A stretch of 64,000 bases of DNA from JAAUTY01 sp964397305 (lineage in GTDB: Bacteria; Cyanobacteriota; Cyanobacteriia; Cyanobacteriales; Spirulinaceae), in the NCBI GenBank assembly GCA_964397305.1, contig CAYNIP010000006.1, positions 62,001 through 126,000 on the forward strand, given 5' to 3'. The notes beneath the pieces were generated by a model. It worked only from the letters and a program-made list of their open reading frames with translations. It did not search any database and was not told the DNA's origin. This document shows, in pieces, positions 33,727-42,314 of this stretch. How positions within the stretch are numbered: position 1 is the first letter of the stretch; each line of letters begins with the position of its first letter. A program made the translations under genes and the position numbers.

Positions 33727-36700
33727 CTACCGGCCGCCAACGACTCCCCACCCAACCCCTAGGCCTCGCCCTCGCCGCCCTGGTCCTAGCCAGCACGGCC
33801 GGCCTGACCTACCACTCCCTCATAGAATTGAGCCGCCGGGCCGACCGCCAACAGCAGCTCCAGCAGGATCTCCGGGCCTTGGATGACTTCCTGCTGACCC
33901 TGACCCAAGCAGAAACAAGCCACCGCGCCTACATCCTCACCGGCGCCGCCTGGCATCGGGATAGCTACGAGGCCACCCGCACCCAAGTGGCCGACCGCCT
34001 CAATCGGATTGAGCACCTACTCCAGGCCCCGCAGCAGGGCGATCCACTCCCCCAGAACCAGCAGCGCCTAGAGCGCTTACAACAATTGACCCAGCAGCGC
34101 CTGGACTCCCTCGACGCCGCCAGGGCCGCCTATGAGCAGGATGCGACCAATCGCGAAACCCAGATCGCCTTCACCAACCAAGGCACAATCCTCCAGGACC
34201 AAATCCGGGTCCTCCTCGCCCAACTCGAGGGGGCAATGGGGCAAACCCTCGACACCCGCAACCAACCCCTGCGGCGGGCGGCGCAACAAACCCTCCTCCT
34301 AGCCTTGGGTGGCTTTAGCGCCAGCTTGCTCCTGTTTCTGTCGGCCCGCTCCCGCCTCGCCCACCAAACCAAGCAGCGCCAAGCTACCCAGGCTGCCGCT
34401 CAGTCCAGCCAAGCTGCCCTCCAGATCAGCGAAGAACGGTTCCAAGCCATCTTTGACCAGGCCGCCGTGGGCCTGGTGCAGATGAACCGGCAGGGTCAAC
34501 TGCTGCGGGTGAATTCCTGGTTCCGCCAGATGCTCGGTTACGAGACGGGGGCCTTGATTCAGCACTTGCTGCACGAGCTCATCCACCCCGAGGACCGCGA
34601 GGCCAGCCTTGGGGGCCTCCAGCAATTGCTGACGGGTCAACGGCAGCAGTTGGCCCTGGAGCAGCGCTATCGTCACCAGCACGGCTCCTACCTTTGGGTC
34701 AACGTCTCCCTGGCCCTTGTGCGCGACCCCCAAGGAGAACCCGACTATTTCATCGCGGCGGTGGCGGATATCAGCGATCGCAAACTAGCCCAGCGCGATC
34801 ACCAGGCCGCCGAATCGGCCCTCCGCCAAAGCGAGGCCCGCTACAGCTCCCTCACCAACGATGTGCTCGATAAGTCAGCCGTAGGGATTTTTATCCTGGA
34901 TGCTGACTTTCGCGTGGTCTGGGTCAATCAGGTCATGACGGAATTTTTGGGGATGGCGCGAGAGGCGCTGATCGGCCGCAACAATCGCCAGTTGATTCGC
35001 GATCGCCTCTGCCAGATCGTTGATCAACCCGAAGCCTTTGCCAACACAGTCTTGGCGACCTATGACAACAACACTTACATTGAGCAATTTGAATGTCATG
35101 TGTTGCCAGCCAGCCATCGCCAAGAGCGCTGGCTCGAGCACTTGAGCCAACCCATTCACTTGGGACTCTACGCCGGCGGCCGCATTGAACACTACACCGA
35201 CATCACCACTCGCAAGCGGGCAGAGTCAGCCCTTTGGGAGAGCGAGCAGCGCCTGCGCCAGTTTATCAAGCACATTCCCACAGCGGTGGCGATCCTGGAT
35301 CGGGAGCTGCGGTATCTCAACGTTAGCCAACGCTGGCTGAGTGATTACGGCCTCGGGACGGTAGCTGTGATCGGGCACAGCCACTACGAACTCTTTCCCG
35401 AAATTCCGGAGCGATGGCGCGAGATCCATCAGCGCTGCTTGCAGGGAGAAGTATTGCGCTCAGACGATGATTGCTTCGAGCGGATCAATGGCAAGCTGGA
35501 GTGGCTGCACTGGGAGGTGCGGCCCTGGATGACCCGCCAAGGGACCGTGGGCGGCCTCATGATCTTCAGCGAGGTGATCACCCAGCGCAAGGAGGCCGAA
35601 CTCGCCCTGCTCCAGAGTGAGACACGCCACCGAGCGGCGATCGCTGCGATCCCCGATCTCCTGCTGCGGATTGACTGCGACGGCTACTACCACGACTACA
35701 TCGCCGCGAAGAACCAGCGAGAGCTGCTGAGTAGCGATCGCATTGGCCATCACCTCTCAGAGGTGCTACCACCCCACCTCGTCGAGACGCAGTTGTACTA
35801 CATCCAACAAGCCCTCACGACGGGGCAACTCCAGAGCTTTGAGCAGTCCTTCGAGGTGGACGGCCAGGTATACCACGAGGAGGTGCGGCTGGCCGTCAGT
35901 GGCGATCGCGAGGTGCTGGCGATTGTCCGCGACATCACGGAGCGCAAGCAGGCCGAGGCTGCCCTGCAAGCGGCGAAGCGGGAACTGGAGCAACGGGTGG
36001 CCGAGCGCACCGCCGCCCTGTCCATGGCGAACGAGCGCCTGCACCAAGAACTCTGGGAGCGGCAACAAGTGACGGCCAGCCTCCAGGAAGCGGAGCGGCG
36101 CTGGCGATCGCTCCTCGAAAACGTCCGCCTCGCCGTGATCGGCCTTGACCCCCAAGGGCGGGTTGAATACGCCAACCCCTTTCTCCTGGAACTGACCGGC
36201 TACCAAGAGCGCGAGGTTCTTGGCCACGACTGGTTGCGCGAGTTTATCCCCGCCACCCAGCGGGCCGAGGTGCAGCAGGTGTTCCAAACCCTGATCAAGC
36301 AAGCCCAGTCCCAGTCCTACTACTGCAACACCATCTTGACCAAGGCCGGCGAGGAGCGCTGGATCGCTTGGAACAATACCCTGTTGCGGAGCGCCGACGC
36401 CCAACCCCTCGGCACCCTCAGCATTGGCTCTGACATCACCGAGAGCCAGGCCATCGAGCGCATGAAGGACGAGTTTATCTCCGTGGTCAGCCACGAACTT
36501 CGCACCCCCCTGACCTCGATCCACGGGGCCTTGAACTTGCTCACCAATGGTCTCGTGGATCTCAACTCGCCTCGGGGCGATCGCATCATCAAAATCGCGG
36601 CCGAGAGCGCCGAGCGGCTCACCCGCTTGGTGAACGATATTCTAGAGCTAGAGCGCTTGGAGTCCGGCAAAATTTACCTGGCCAAACGGTGGGTGAATGG

Positions 36701-37280
36701 CGCTGACCTCGTAGCCCAAGCAGCAGAGCAAATGCAGGTTGTGGCCAACCGGGCCCGGATCAGCCTCAATATCATGCCCACAGACGTGGAATTTTACGCC
36801 GACCCCGACCGTATCCTGCAAGTGTTGACCAATCTGCTCAGCAACGCGATCAAGTTCTCCCCGCCAGGGACGACCGTAGGCCTCAGTGTCGAGCGGGGCG
36901 AATTGTTTGCCGGGTTTGACACCCAGACCCAGCCTCAGGTCCAGCAGTTTGCCATGTTCGCCGTTGAGGATCGCGGGCGCGGCATTCCCCCGGAAAAGCT
37001 GGAAACCATCTTCGAGCGTTTCCACCAAGTCGATGCCTCCGACTCCCGCAACAAAGGAGGCACTGGCCTCGGCCTCGCCATCTGTCGCAGCATCATCGAG
37101 CAGCACCAAGGGCGCATCTGGGTCGAGAGCCAACTGCAAGTGGGCAGTATCTTTTCCTTTACGATTCCCCTCTGCACCGAGGCCGATGAAGAGGTCGCCG
37201 ATACGGCCGTGGAGCAGGAACTGGACGACCGCCCCACCCTTCCGGCCCCCGGCCACTACGATCAGCCGGAAATTGCCTGA
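33723..37280 (+). CDS. CHASE3-PAS sensor histidine kinase
   Basis: The 1185-residue kinase has an N-terminal membrane helix, a CHASE3-like sensing region (about 40-180), a second helix (about 190-208) and five PAS domains (starting near 238, 380, 505, 640 and 795). A coiled coil follows the fourth PAS. The kinase core has VVSHELRTPL with phospho-His924, N-box NLLSNAIKFS and GTGLGLAI. It lacks a receiver of its own; the coupled response regulator upstream supplies three. Its 3' end overlaps the convergent kinase gene by 19 bp. The many PAS domains suggest that several cytoplasmic signals are integrated. Confidence 0.9.
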   Translation: MTTGRQRLPTQPLGLALAALVLASTAGLTYHSLIELSRRADRQQQLQQDLRALDDFLLTLTQAETSHRAYILTGAAWHRDSYEATRTQVADRLNRIEHLLQAPQQGDPLPQNQQRLERLQQLTQQRLDSLDAARAAYEQDATNRETQIAFTNQGTILQDQIRVLLAQLEGAMGQTLDTRNQPLRRAAQQTLLLALGGFSASLLLFLSARSRLAHQTKQRQATQAAAQSSQAALQISEERFQAIFDQAAVGLVQMNRQGQLLRVNSWFRQMLGYETGALIQHLLHELIHPEDREASLGGLQQLLTGQRQQLALEQRYRHQHGSYLWVNVSLALVRDPQGEPDYFIAAVADISDRKLAQRDHQAAESALRQSEARYSSLTNDVLDKSAVGIFILDADFRVVWVNQVMTEFLGMAREALIGRNNRQLIRDRLCQIVDQPEAFANTVLATYDNNTYIEQFECHVLPASHRQERWLEHLSQPIHLGLYAGGRIEHYTDITTRKRAESALWESEQRLRQFIKHIPTAVAILDRELRYLNVSQRWLSDYGLGTVAVIGHSHYELFPEIPERWREIHQRCLQGEVLRSDDDCFERINGKLEWLHWEVRPWMTRQGTVGGLMIFSEVITQRKEAELALLQSETRHRAAIAAIPDLLLRIDCDGYYHDYIAAKNQRELLSSDRIGHHLSEVLPPHLVETQLYYIQQALTTGQLQSFEQSFEVDGQVYHEEVRLAVSGDREVLAIVRDITERKQAEAALQAAKRELEQRVAERTAALSMANERLHQELWERQQVTASLQEAERRWRSLLENVRLAVIGLDPQGRVEYANPFLLELTGYQEREVLGHDWLREFIPATQRAEVQQVFQTLIKQAQSQSYYCNTILTKAGEERWIAWNNTLLRSADAQPLGTLSIGSDITESQAIERMKDEFISVVSHELRTPLTSIHGALNLLTNGLVDLNSPRGDRIIKIAAESAERLTRLVNDILELERLESGKIYLAKRWVNGADLVAQAAEQMQVVANRARISLNIMPTDVEFYADPDRILQVLTNLLSNAIKFSPPGTTVGLSVERGELFAGFDTQTQPQVQQFAMFAVEDRGRGIPPEKLETIFERFHQVDASDSRNKGGTGLGLAICRSIIEQHQGRIWVESQLQVGSIFSFTIPLCTEADEEVADTAVEQELDDRPTLPAPGHYDQPEIA

Positions 37281-39133
37281 GTCCGGGGCAGCACGATCAC
37301 AAACACCGTCCCCCGTCCGACCTGGGAACGATAGCGGAGCTGACCGCCATGCTGGCCGACGACCGCTTGGTAGGCAACGGCGAGGCCGAGGCCGGTTCCC
37401 TTGCCAATGGGCTTGGTGGTGAAAAAGGGGTCAAAGAGGTGATCGCGAATCGCGGCCGGAATCCCCGTGCCATTGTCAGCGATGCTAACCTGGATGCGGT
37501 CAGTTCCCAGGACCTGGGTGCGAAGACTGAGCTGGGGAGCCTGGGCAGCAGGCGATGCGGGATCGGACGAGATCGCCGCCTCCAGCGCATCAATCCCATT
37601 ACTGAGCAAGTGGAGAAACACTTGGTTGAGCAAGCCGGGATGGCACTCCACCAGCGGCAGCGGGCCGTAGCGCCGGGTCACAGTAATTTCACGGCGGTGG
37701 GGTTGAGCGCGCAGCCGTTCCGAGAGCACCACCAGGGCACTGTCCAAGTTGTCGTGGAGATTCACCAGCTTGAAACCCTCTTCATCCAGCCGCGAAAAGG
37801 TGCGGAGGCTCAGAACCAACTGCCGCACCCGCTCCGTCCCCGTCCGCATGGAGGTCAGGAGCTGAGGCAAATCAGCCTTCACAAATTCCCAGTCCAGGGC
37901 TTCGAGTTGCTCAGCCACGGCCGCCGAGGCCGGCTCGGGTTGAGCTTGGTAGAGTTCGATCAGGTTCACCAGGTCGTCAAAATAGGCCTGGGCATGAACC
38001 AGATTGGCGTGAATGAAGTTAACCGGGTTGTTGAACTCATGGGCCAGGCCGGCCACCAACTGCCCCAGGGAGGACATCTTTTCGCTCTGCACCAATTGCG
38101 CCTGAGTATGACGCAATTCCTGGAGGGCAGCCGCGAGGTCCGCCGCCGCCGCATCGGCTTCTTGCTTCGCTTGCTGAAGATGGTGTTGCTCCCAGGTCTG
38201 CACCCGCCAGAGAATCAGGAGCATGGCGATCGCCAAGCCCACAATCGTCAGGGCCAGACCATCCAGGGGAGCCAGGGCTGACTCGATATTACGGCGCGGG
38301 ATCACCAAGGCGATCGCCCAGTCCACCTGTTGCAAAGGAACATAGGCCACATAGCTCGCTTGCCCGTCCAGAGTCAAGCGCTCAATTCCCGCTTGGCCAG
38401 CAGCCATACGCTGGCCGAGCCCCCGCCACACCGGGTCCTGAACCGCTAAGAGGCTATCAGTCTCCGCCTCAGGATCACGAGCCTCCGACCAAGCCGGGGG
38501 CGGCACAATCGGAAGGCCGCTACTGTCAATGGCGAAGGCATAGCTCCCAGGGCCGTAGTGCAGCCCTTGCACCACCTGGGTGAGGCGGTCAATGGGAATG
38601 GGCCCAGAAATAACCCCTTGCGGCGCGCGGTGGTCTAGCCAGATCGGGGCCGCGATCGAGACTTGGCGCACCCCCGTGGAGCGAGACACAATCGGGTCCG
38701 ACACGTAAAGCCGGCCCTGCATGGCCTGGCGAAAGAACTCGCGATCGCTAGCATCGCCACTCTTGCCCTGATCGGTGTGGAAACGCCCCCCCGGCTCGAG
38801 GTAGGCCAACAAGTGGAAGTCCCGCAAGCGGGCTACCTCTTGCTGGAGGTAGGGTTGTAGGTCAGACCAGACCAGATTTTTGGCCGTGGGGGTATTGGCG
38901 ATCGTCGCCACTTCCGCCTTACGCTGCCCCAGCCAACTATCAACGTCGCCCACACTGCTTTTGACTTCTAGAAGCGCATTTCGCTCCAAGTCAGCCAACA
39001 GGGACAGACGGGCTAGGTGATAGCCAGCATGACCCAAACTGCCAACGGCGATCGCCGCTGAGCCCACCACCAGCCCCATGACCCAGCGACGCCAAACTGG
39101 GTTATGAACAGGAAGCTGACACACTCGCAACAT
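37262..39133 (-). CDS. Cache-domain sensor histidine kinase
   Basis: The 623-residue protein has a membrane helix near residues 16-40 and a periplasmic dCache-like domain (about 45-280). The latter includes DASDREFFRQAMQGRLYVSD and GVRQVSIAAPIW, typical of small-ligand sensors. A second membrane helix near 290 and a coiled coil follow, then a kinase core with GLAHEFNNPVN (His365) and GKGTGLGLA. The His-box form HEFNNP belongs to the HPK4-like class. No response regulator is adjacent on the same strand; the convergent receiver protein next door could be its partner. The 3' ends of the two kinases overlap by 19 bp. Confidence 0.88.
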   Translation of the reverse strand: MLRVCQLPVHNPVWRRWVMGLVVGSAAIAVGSLGHAGYHLARLSLLADLERNALLEVKSSVGDVDSWLGQRKAEVATIANTPTAKNLVWSDLQPYLQQEVARLRDFHLLAYLEPGGRFHTDQGKSGDASDREFFRQAMQGRLYVSDPIVSRSTGVRQVSIAAPIWLDHRAPQGVISGPIPIDRLTQVVQGLHYGPGSYAFAIDSSGLPIVPPPAWSEARDPEAETDSLLAVQDPVWRGLGQRMAAGQAGIERLTLDGQASYVAYVPLQQVDWAIALVIPRRNIESALAPLDGLALTIVGLAIAMLLILWRVQTWEQHHLQQAKQEADAAAADLAAALQELRHTQAQLVQSEKMSSLGQLVAGLAHEFNNPVNFIHANLVHAQAYFDDLVNLIELYQAQPEPASAAVAEQLEALDWEFVKADLPQLLTSMRTGTERVRQLVLSLRTFSRLDEEGFKLVNLHDNLDSALVVLSERLRAQPHRREITVTRRYGPLPLVECHPGLLNQVFLHLLSNGIDALEAAISSDPASPAAQAPQLSLRTQVLGTDRIQVSIADNGTGIPAAIRDHLFDPFFTTKPIGKGTGLGLAVAYQAVVGQHGGQLRYRSQVGRGTVFVIVLPRTQAISG

Positions 39134-39684
39134 AGCTGTAACCAGACAAACAACAAGAGAATACTGAGGAGATCACGGATTCTCGGTCAGTCAGGGTTAA
39201 TCCTTACAACATGTAACGAATCATTCCAATCACCTAACCTCGGATCGGGTAGCAAGGCCACTTTAGGGCTGTCAGCTTCCTCAGGTCGTCTGATTCTAGC
39301 GTAGACCGAGCGGAATGAAAAGTACCACTTCACAAGAATAATGGCGATTGCACAAACCCTATCTCTTGGTATCGGTAATTCAGGACAGCATAAAACTCTT
39401 CAAGCACCACGCCTTCGTGGAATATTCGGATCATTCTGTCCGAGAAATCACGAGAAACTCGCCTTAGACTCCAGCTTTTTACTTAGAAACTATACGGCAT
39501 TGACATGATTGATAATCATTGTCGTGAGCGCATCAGACCCTCGACAGAAGCAACCAATACCTTAAATCATTTCCCTATCTTGGCGGAGCAATTGATTTCA
39601 CCCACCGCTTGATGTCACCCCCCTAGGATTGTCCCCCGCCGCCATTGCTTGCTAAGCTGACAGCGATTCCTTCCCGGCCCTGCC
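39134..39684. other. AT-richer spacer of 551 bp without a gene
   Basis: No coding region is convincing. A 66-codon plus-strand frame at 39104-39304 starts within the kinase gene and has no recognisable feature. The only striking element is a Fur-box-like sequence near 39505, listed separately. Confidence 0.5.
39505..39523. promoter_or_regulatory. Fur-box-like sequence
   Basis: ATGATTGATAATCATTGTC matches 14 of 19 positions of the classical Fur consensus and contains the palindromic core TGATAATCA. It lies about 160 bp upstream of the DppB-like permease. The distance is large for direct repression, so it may be chance or a relic of a lost iron-regulated gene. Confidence 0.35.
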
Positions 39685-40707
39685 ATGTCCCGCGCCAAAG
39701 CCCTGCAATACTACGTCCTCGAGCGCCTGCTCCTCGCGCCGCTGATGCTCTGGACGATCGTGACCCTAGTGTTCCTCATCCTGCGAGCGACACCCGGAGA
39801 CCCAGCCGATGCCATCCTCGGCCCCCGCGCCCCGGAAGCAGCCAAGGCGGCCCTGCGGGAGCAACTGGGCCTCGCCGATCCCCTCTGGTTGCAGTACTTG
39901 AACTACCTGGGTAGCCTGCTGCGGCTTGATTTGGGTACATCGTTAACCAGCCAAGGGCGGCCGGTATGGCAGATCGTCTGGTCCCATTTCCCCGCCACGT
40001 TGGAATTGACCCTGTATGCGATGGGGGTCGCCACAGTAGTCGGCCTCGCCGTGGGGACCCTCGCAGCCGCGCGGCCGGGAACACCGCTGGATCTGGGCAG
40101 CCGCCTGTTCGGCATCATCACTTACTCCTTGCCCCTATTTTGGTTAGGGATGATTTTGCAGCTCACCTTTGCGGTCGGGCTGGGCTGGTTTCCCCTCGGT
40201 CGCCGCTATGCTGCTAGCAGCCGCCCAACGGAACTCACGGGGCTATACAGCCTGGATGGTCTCCTGACAGCAAACCTAGAGCAGGTGGCGATCGCCTTCC
40301 ACTACCTAGCCCTGCCCGCCTTGACCCTAGGGTTGATCCAGAGCGGCATCTTTGAACGCATTGTCCGGGTCAACCTGAAGCAAACCTTGGTGGCTGACTA
40401 TGTAGAAGCAGCCAGGGCCCGAGGGATCTCCGAGGGCCGCATTCTGGTAGCTCATGCCCTGAAAAATGCCTTGATCCCAGTCATTACCGTGCTGGGGCTC
40501 ACGATTGCGGGTCTTCTCGGCGGGGCCGTGCTGACAGAAGTTACCTTTTCTTGGCCAGGCCTCGGCTTGCAACTCTACCAAGCCATCGAACTGCGGGATT
40601 ATCCCACAGTCCAAGGAATTTTAGTATTCTTCGGCGTAATTGTGGTCTTGGTCAGTATTGCAATCGATATTGTCAATGCTTACATTGACCCGCGTATTCG
40701 CTATTAG
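39685..40707 (+). CDS. DppB/OppB-type ABC transporter permease
   Basis: The 340-residue protein has six predicted membrane helices. Its C-terminal EAA-type loop (ARGISEGRILVAHALKNALI) marks it as a binding-protein-dependent permease. The N-terminal FLILRATPGDPAD is typical of the peptide/nickel/opine group. The second permease, ATPases and binding protein expected for a complete importer are not adjacent, which is usual in cyanobacteria where these genes are scattered. The likely substrate is di- or oligopeptides. Confidence 0.85.
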   Translation: MSRAKALQYYVLERLLLAPLMLWTIVTLVFLILRATPGDPADAILGPRAPEAAKAALREQLGLADPLWLQYLNYLGSLLRLDLGTSLTSQGRPVWQIVWSHFPATLELTLYAMGVATVVGLAVGTLAAARPGTPLDLGSRLFGIITYSLPLFWLGMILQLTFAVGLGWFPLGRRYAASSRPTELTGLYSLDGLLTANLEQVAIAFHYLALPALTLGLIQSGIFERIVRVNLKQTLVADYVEAARARGISEGRILVAHALKNALIPVITVLGLTIAGLLGGAVLTEVTFSWPGLGLQLYQAIELRDYPTVQGILVFFGVIVVLVSIAIDIVNAYIDPRIRY

Positions 40708-40910
40708 AGCTTTAGGTTATACAGCATTTTTCTTGCTAGTAAAGTACGGAGCCCTCACCCCAAACCCCTCTCCCTCTGGGGGAGGCGCTTTAGCTGGATT
40801 GCACTAGGCTAAAAACCGCTGGGCCAATTCGCAGCATTAGATAGTACCGCTCACCCAGGCCACCTCCCCCAACCCCGCTACAATCAAAACCAGCATTGGT
40901 TCCCCCAGCC

Positions 40911-41834
40911 ATGACCTACCTTCAAGACCGCTACATCAACCCCCTCACCGACTTCGGCTTCAAACGCATCTTCGGTACTGAAGCCCATAAAGCACTCGCG
41001 ATCGCCTTCCTCAACACTCTCCTGCCCCCCCACCACCAAATCCAAGACCTCACCTACAAAAACACCGAAAACCTCGGCAATACTCCCCTCGACCGTAAAG
41101 CGATCTTCGACATCTACTGCCAAGCTACCAACGGTCAACGTTTCATCGTCGAGATCCAAAAAGCTAAACAAAACTTCTTCAAAGACCGCAGCATTTACTA
41201 CGCTAGCTTCCCCATTCAAGAACAAGCCCAAAAAGGCGAGTGGAATTACGAATTAGCCGCCATTTATACCATCGGTGTCCTCGACTTCGTATTTGCCGCA
41301 CACCAACAAGACCCGGATTTGATTCACATCGTTAAGCTCAAAGACCAACAGTGCCGTGTTTTCTACGAAAAACTCCAATTCATCTACATCGAACTGCCTA
41401 AATTTACCAAAACCCTCCCAGAACTCGAAACCCCCCTTGATCAGTGGCTCTTCGTGTTGCGGCATTTGCCCGAATTGCGCGATCGCCCCCAACCGCTCGA
41501 ACAAAACCCCATCTTTAACCAACTCTTTGACGTGGCAGAGCTGGCTAACCTTTCCCGCCCTGAGCAAGACAGCTACGAAAACAGTTTGAAGTATTATCGG
41601 GATCTCAATAGTGTGATTGATACGGCACGCCAAGAGGGACGCGAGGAAGGACGCCAAGAGGGCCAACAAGCCCTGATTCTCCGTCAACTGACTCGCAAGC
41701 TGGGCGCAATTCCCGAACCCCTCCAAGAGCAGATTTTCACCCTGAGTCCAGAAGATGTCACAGCTTTAGGTGAATTCGTTGTTGATGTAAATACAGTTGC
41801 AGACCTAGAAGCATGGCTCAGAGCCCGCCCCTAA
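40911..41834 (+). CDS. Rpn-family recombination-promoting nuclease/transposase-like
   Basis: The ATG at 40911 (MTYLQDRYINPLTDFGFK) is chosen over a TTG 15 bases earlier, giving 307 residues. The N-terminal half is the PD-(D/E)XK nuclease domain of the Rpn/YhgA group: KAIFDIYCQATNGQRFIVEIQK contains the D...ExQ/K core. The C-terminal third has a charged coil (EGREEGRQEGQQ), typical of cyanobacterial members. Rpn proteins promote RecA-independent recombination in E. coli. A stretch upstream (40750-40795) matches the C-rich palindrome found in the MITEs. Confidence 0.85.
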   Translation: MTYLQDRYINPLTDFGFKRIFGTEAHKALAIAFLNTLLPPHHQIQDLTYKNTENLGNTPLDRKAIFDIYCQATNGQRFIVEIQKAKQNFFKDRSIYYASFPIQEQAQKGEWNYELAAIYTIGVLDFVFAAHQQDPDLIHIVKLKDQQCRVFYEKLQFIYIELPKFTKTLPELETPLDQWLFVLRHLPELRDRPQPLEQNPIFNQLFDVAELANLSRPEQDSYENSLKYYRDLNSVIDTARQEGREEGRQEGQQALILRQLTRKLGAIPEPLQEQIFTLSPEDVTALGEFVVDVNTVADLEAWLRARP

Positions 41835-41864
41835 TACTCCGCCCGATCATCCAGAGACGACCGT

Positions 41865-42263
41865 TTACCCCCCCGCAAAGACCGTCACCGGCCCACTGAT
41901 TTGAATCTTGCCCAAGGTTAGATCGCGGGGATCTTGGCAGGTTCGGCAGGGATCGCCCCCCCGAGCCAAGGGCTTGCCATTGACAAACACCGTGCGGCTG
42001 CCAGCGACCACCGTACCGCGATTACTGGGGGGATGCTGAAAGCGCAGGGCCGGCGACTGCACCGCATGGCGCGGGGTATTGATGCCCACACTGCCAACCA
42101 CAGCAGCAGCGCGCCCCTGGATACGGACATTGGGGCTGAGGGACTGCTGAAGGGGGCCGCTAAAGGAGTGGGTCTGGTTTTCCGTCGCCTCACCTGTGAA
42201 CACAACCGTGTGGGTATCGCGGGCGACAATGCGATCGCCCTGCTTGGCAGCAGCTTGTCTCAT
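41865..42263 (-). CDS. PAAR-like domain protein
   Basis: The start at 42263 (MRQAAAKQGD) has AAGGA six bases upstream and gives 132 residues; the frame extends to 42311. The C-terminal half has the PAAR-like pattern of short beta hairpins: TVVAGSRTVFVNGKPLARGG, then ISGPVTVFAGG. In type VI secretion and contractile injection systems such proteins cap the spike. The first part (DRIVARDTHTVVFTGE) also looks PAAR-like. No sheath, tube, spike or baseplate gene is in the window, so this is an isolated tip protein. Two cysteines (CRTC) are unusual and could bind metal. Confidence 0.65.
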   Translation of the reverse strand: MRQAAAKQGDRIVARDTHTVVFTGEATENQTHSFSGPLQQSLSPNVRIQGRAAAVVGSVGINTPRHAVQSPALRFQHPPSNRGTVVAGSRTVFVNGKPLARGGDPCRTCQDPRDLTLGKIQISGPVTVFAGG

Positions 42264-42314
42264 CCAGTTCCTTGACAGCGTGACTTTGGTTCTCAGCTCC
42301 AATCCTAGCAACAG

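Noticed and set aside
40750..40795. C-rich palindromic block considered as another MITE copy
   Set aside because: Only the common CCCTCTCCC-type stem is shared; the termini and target duplication are missing.
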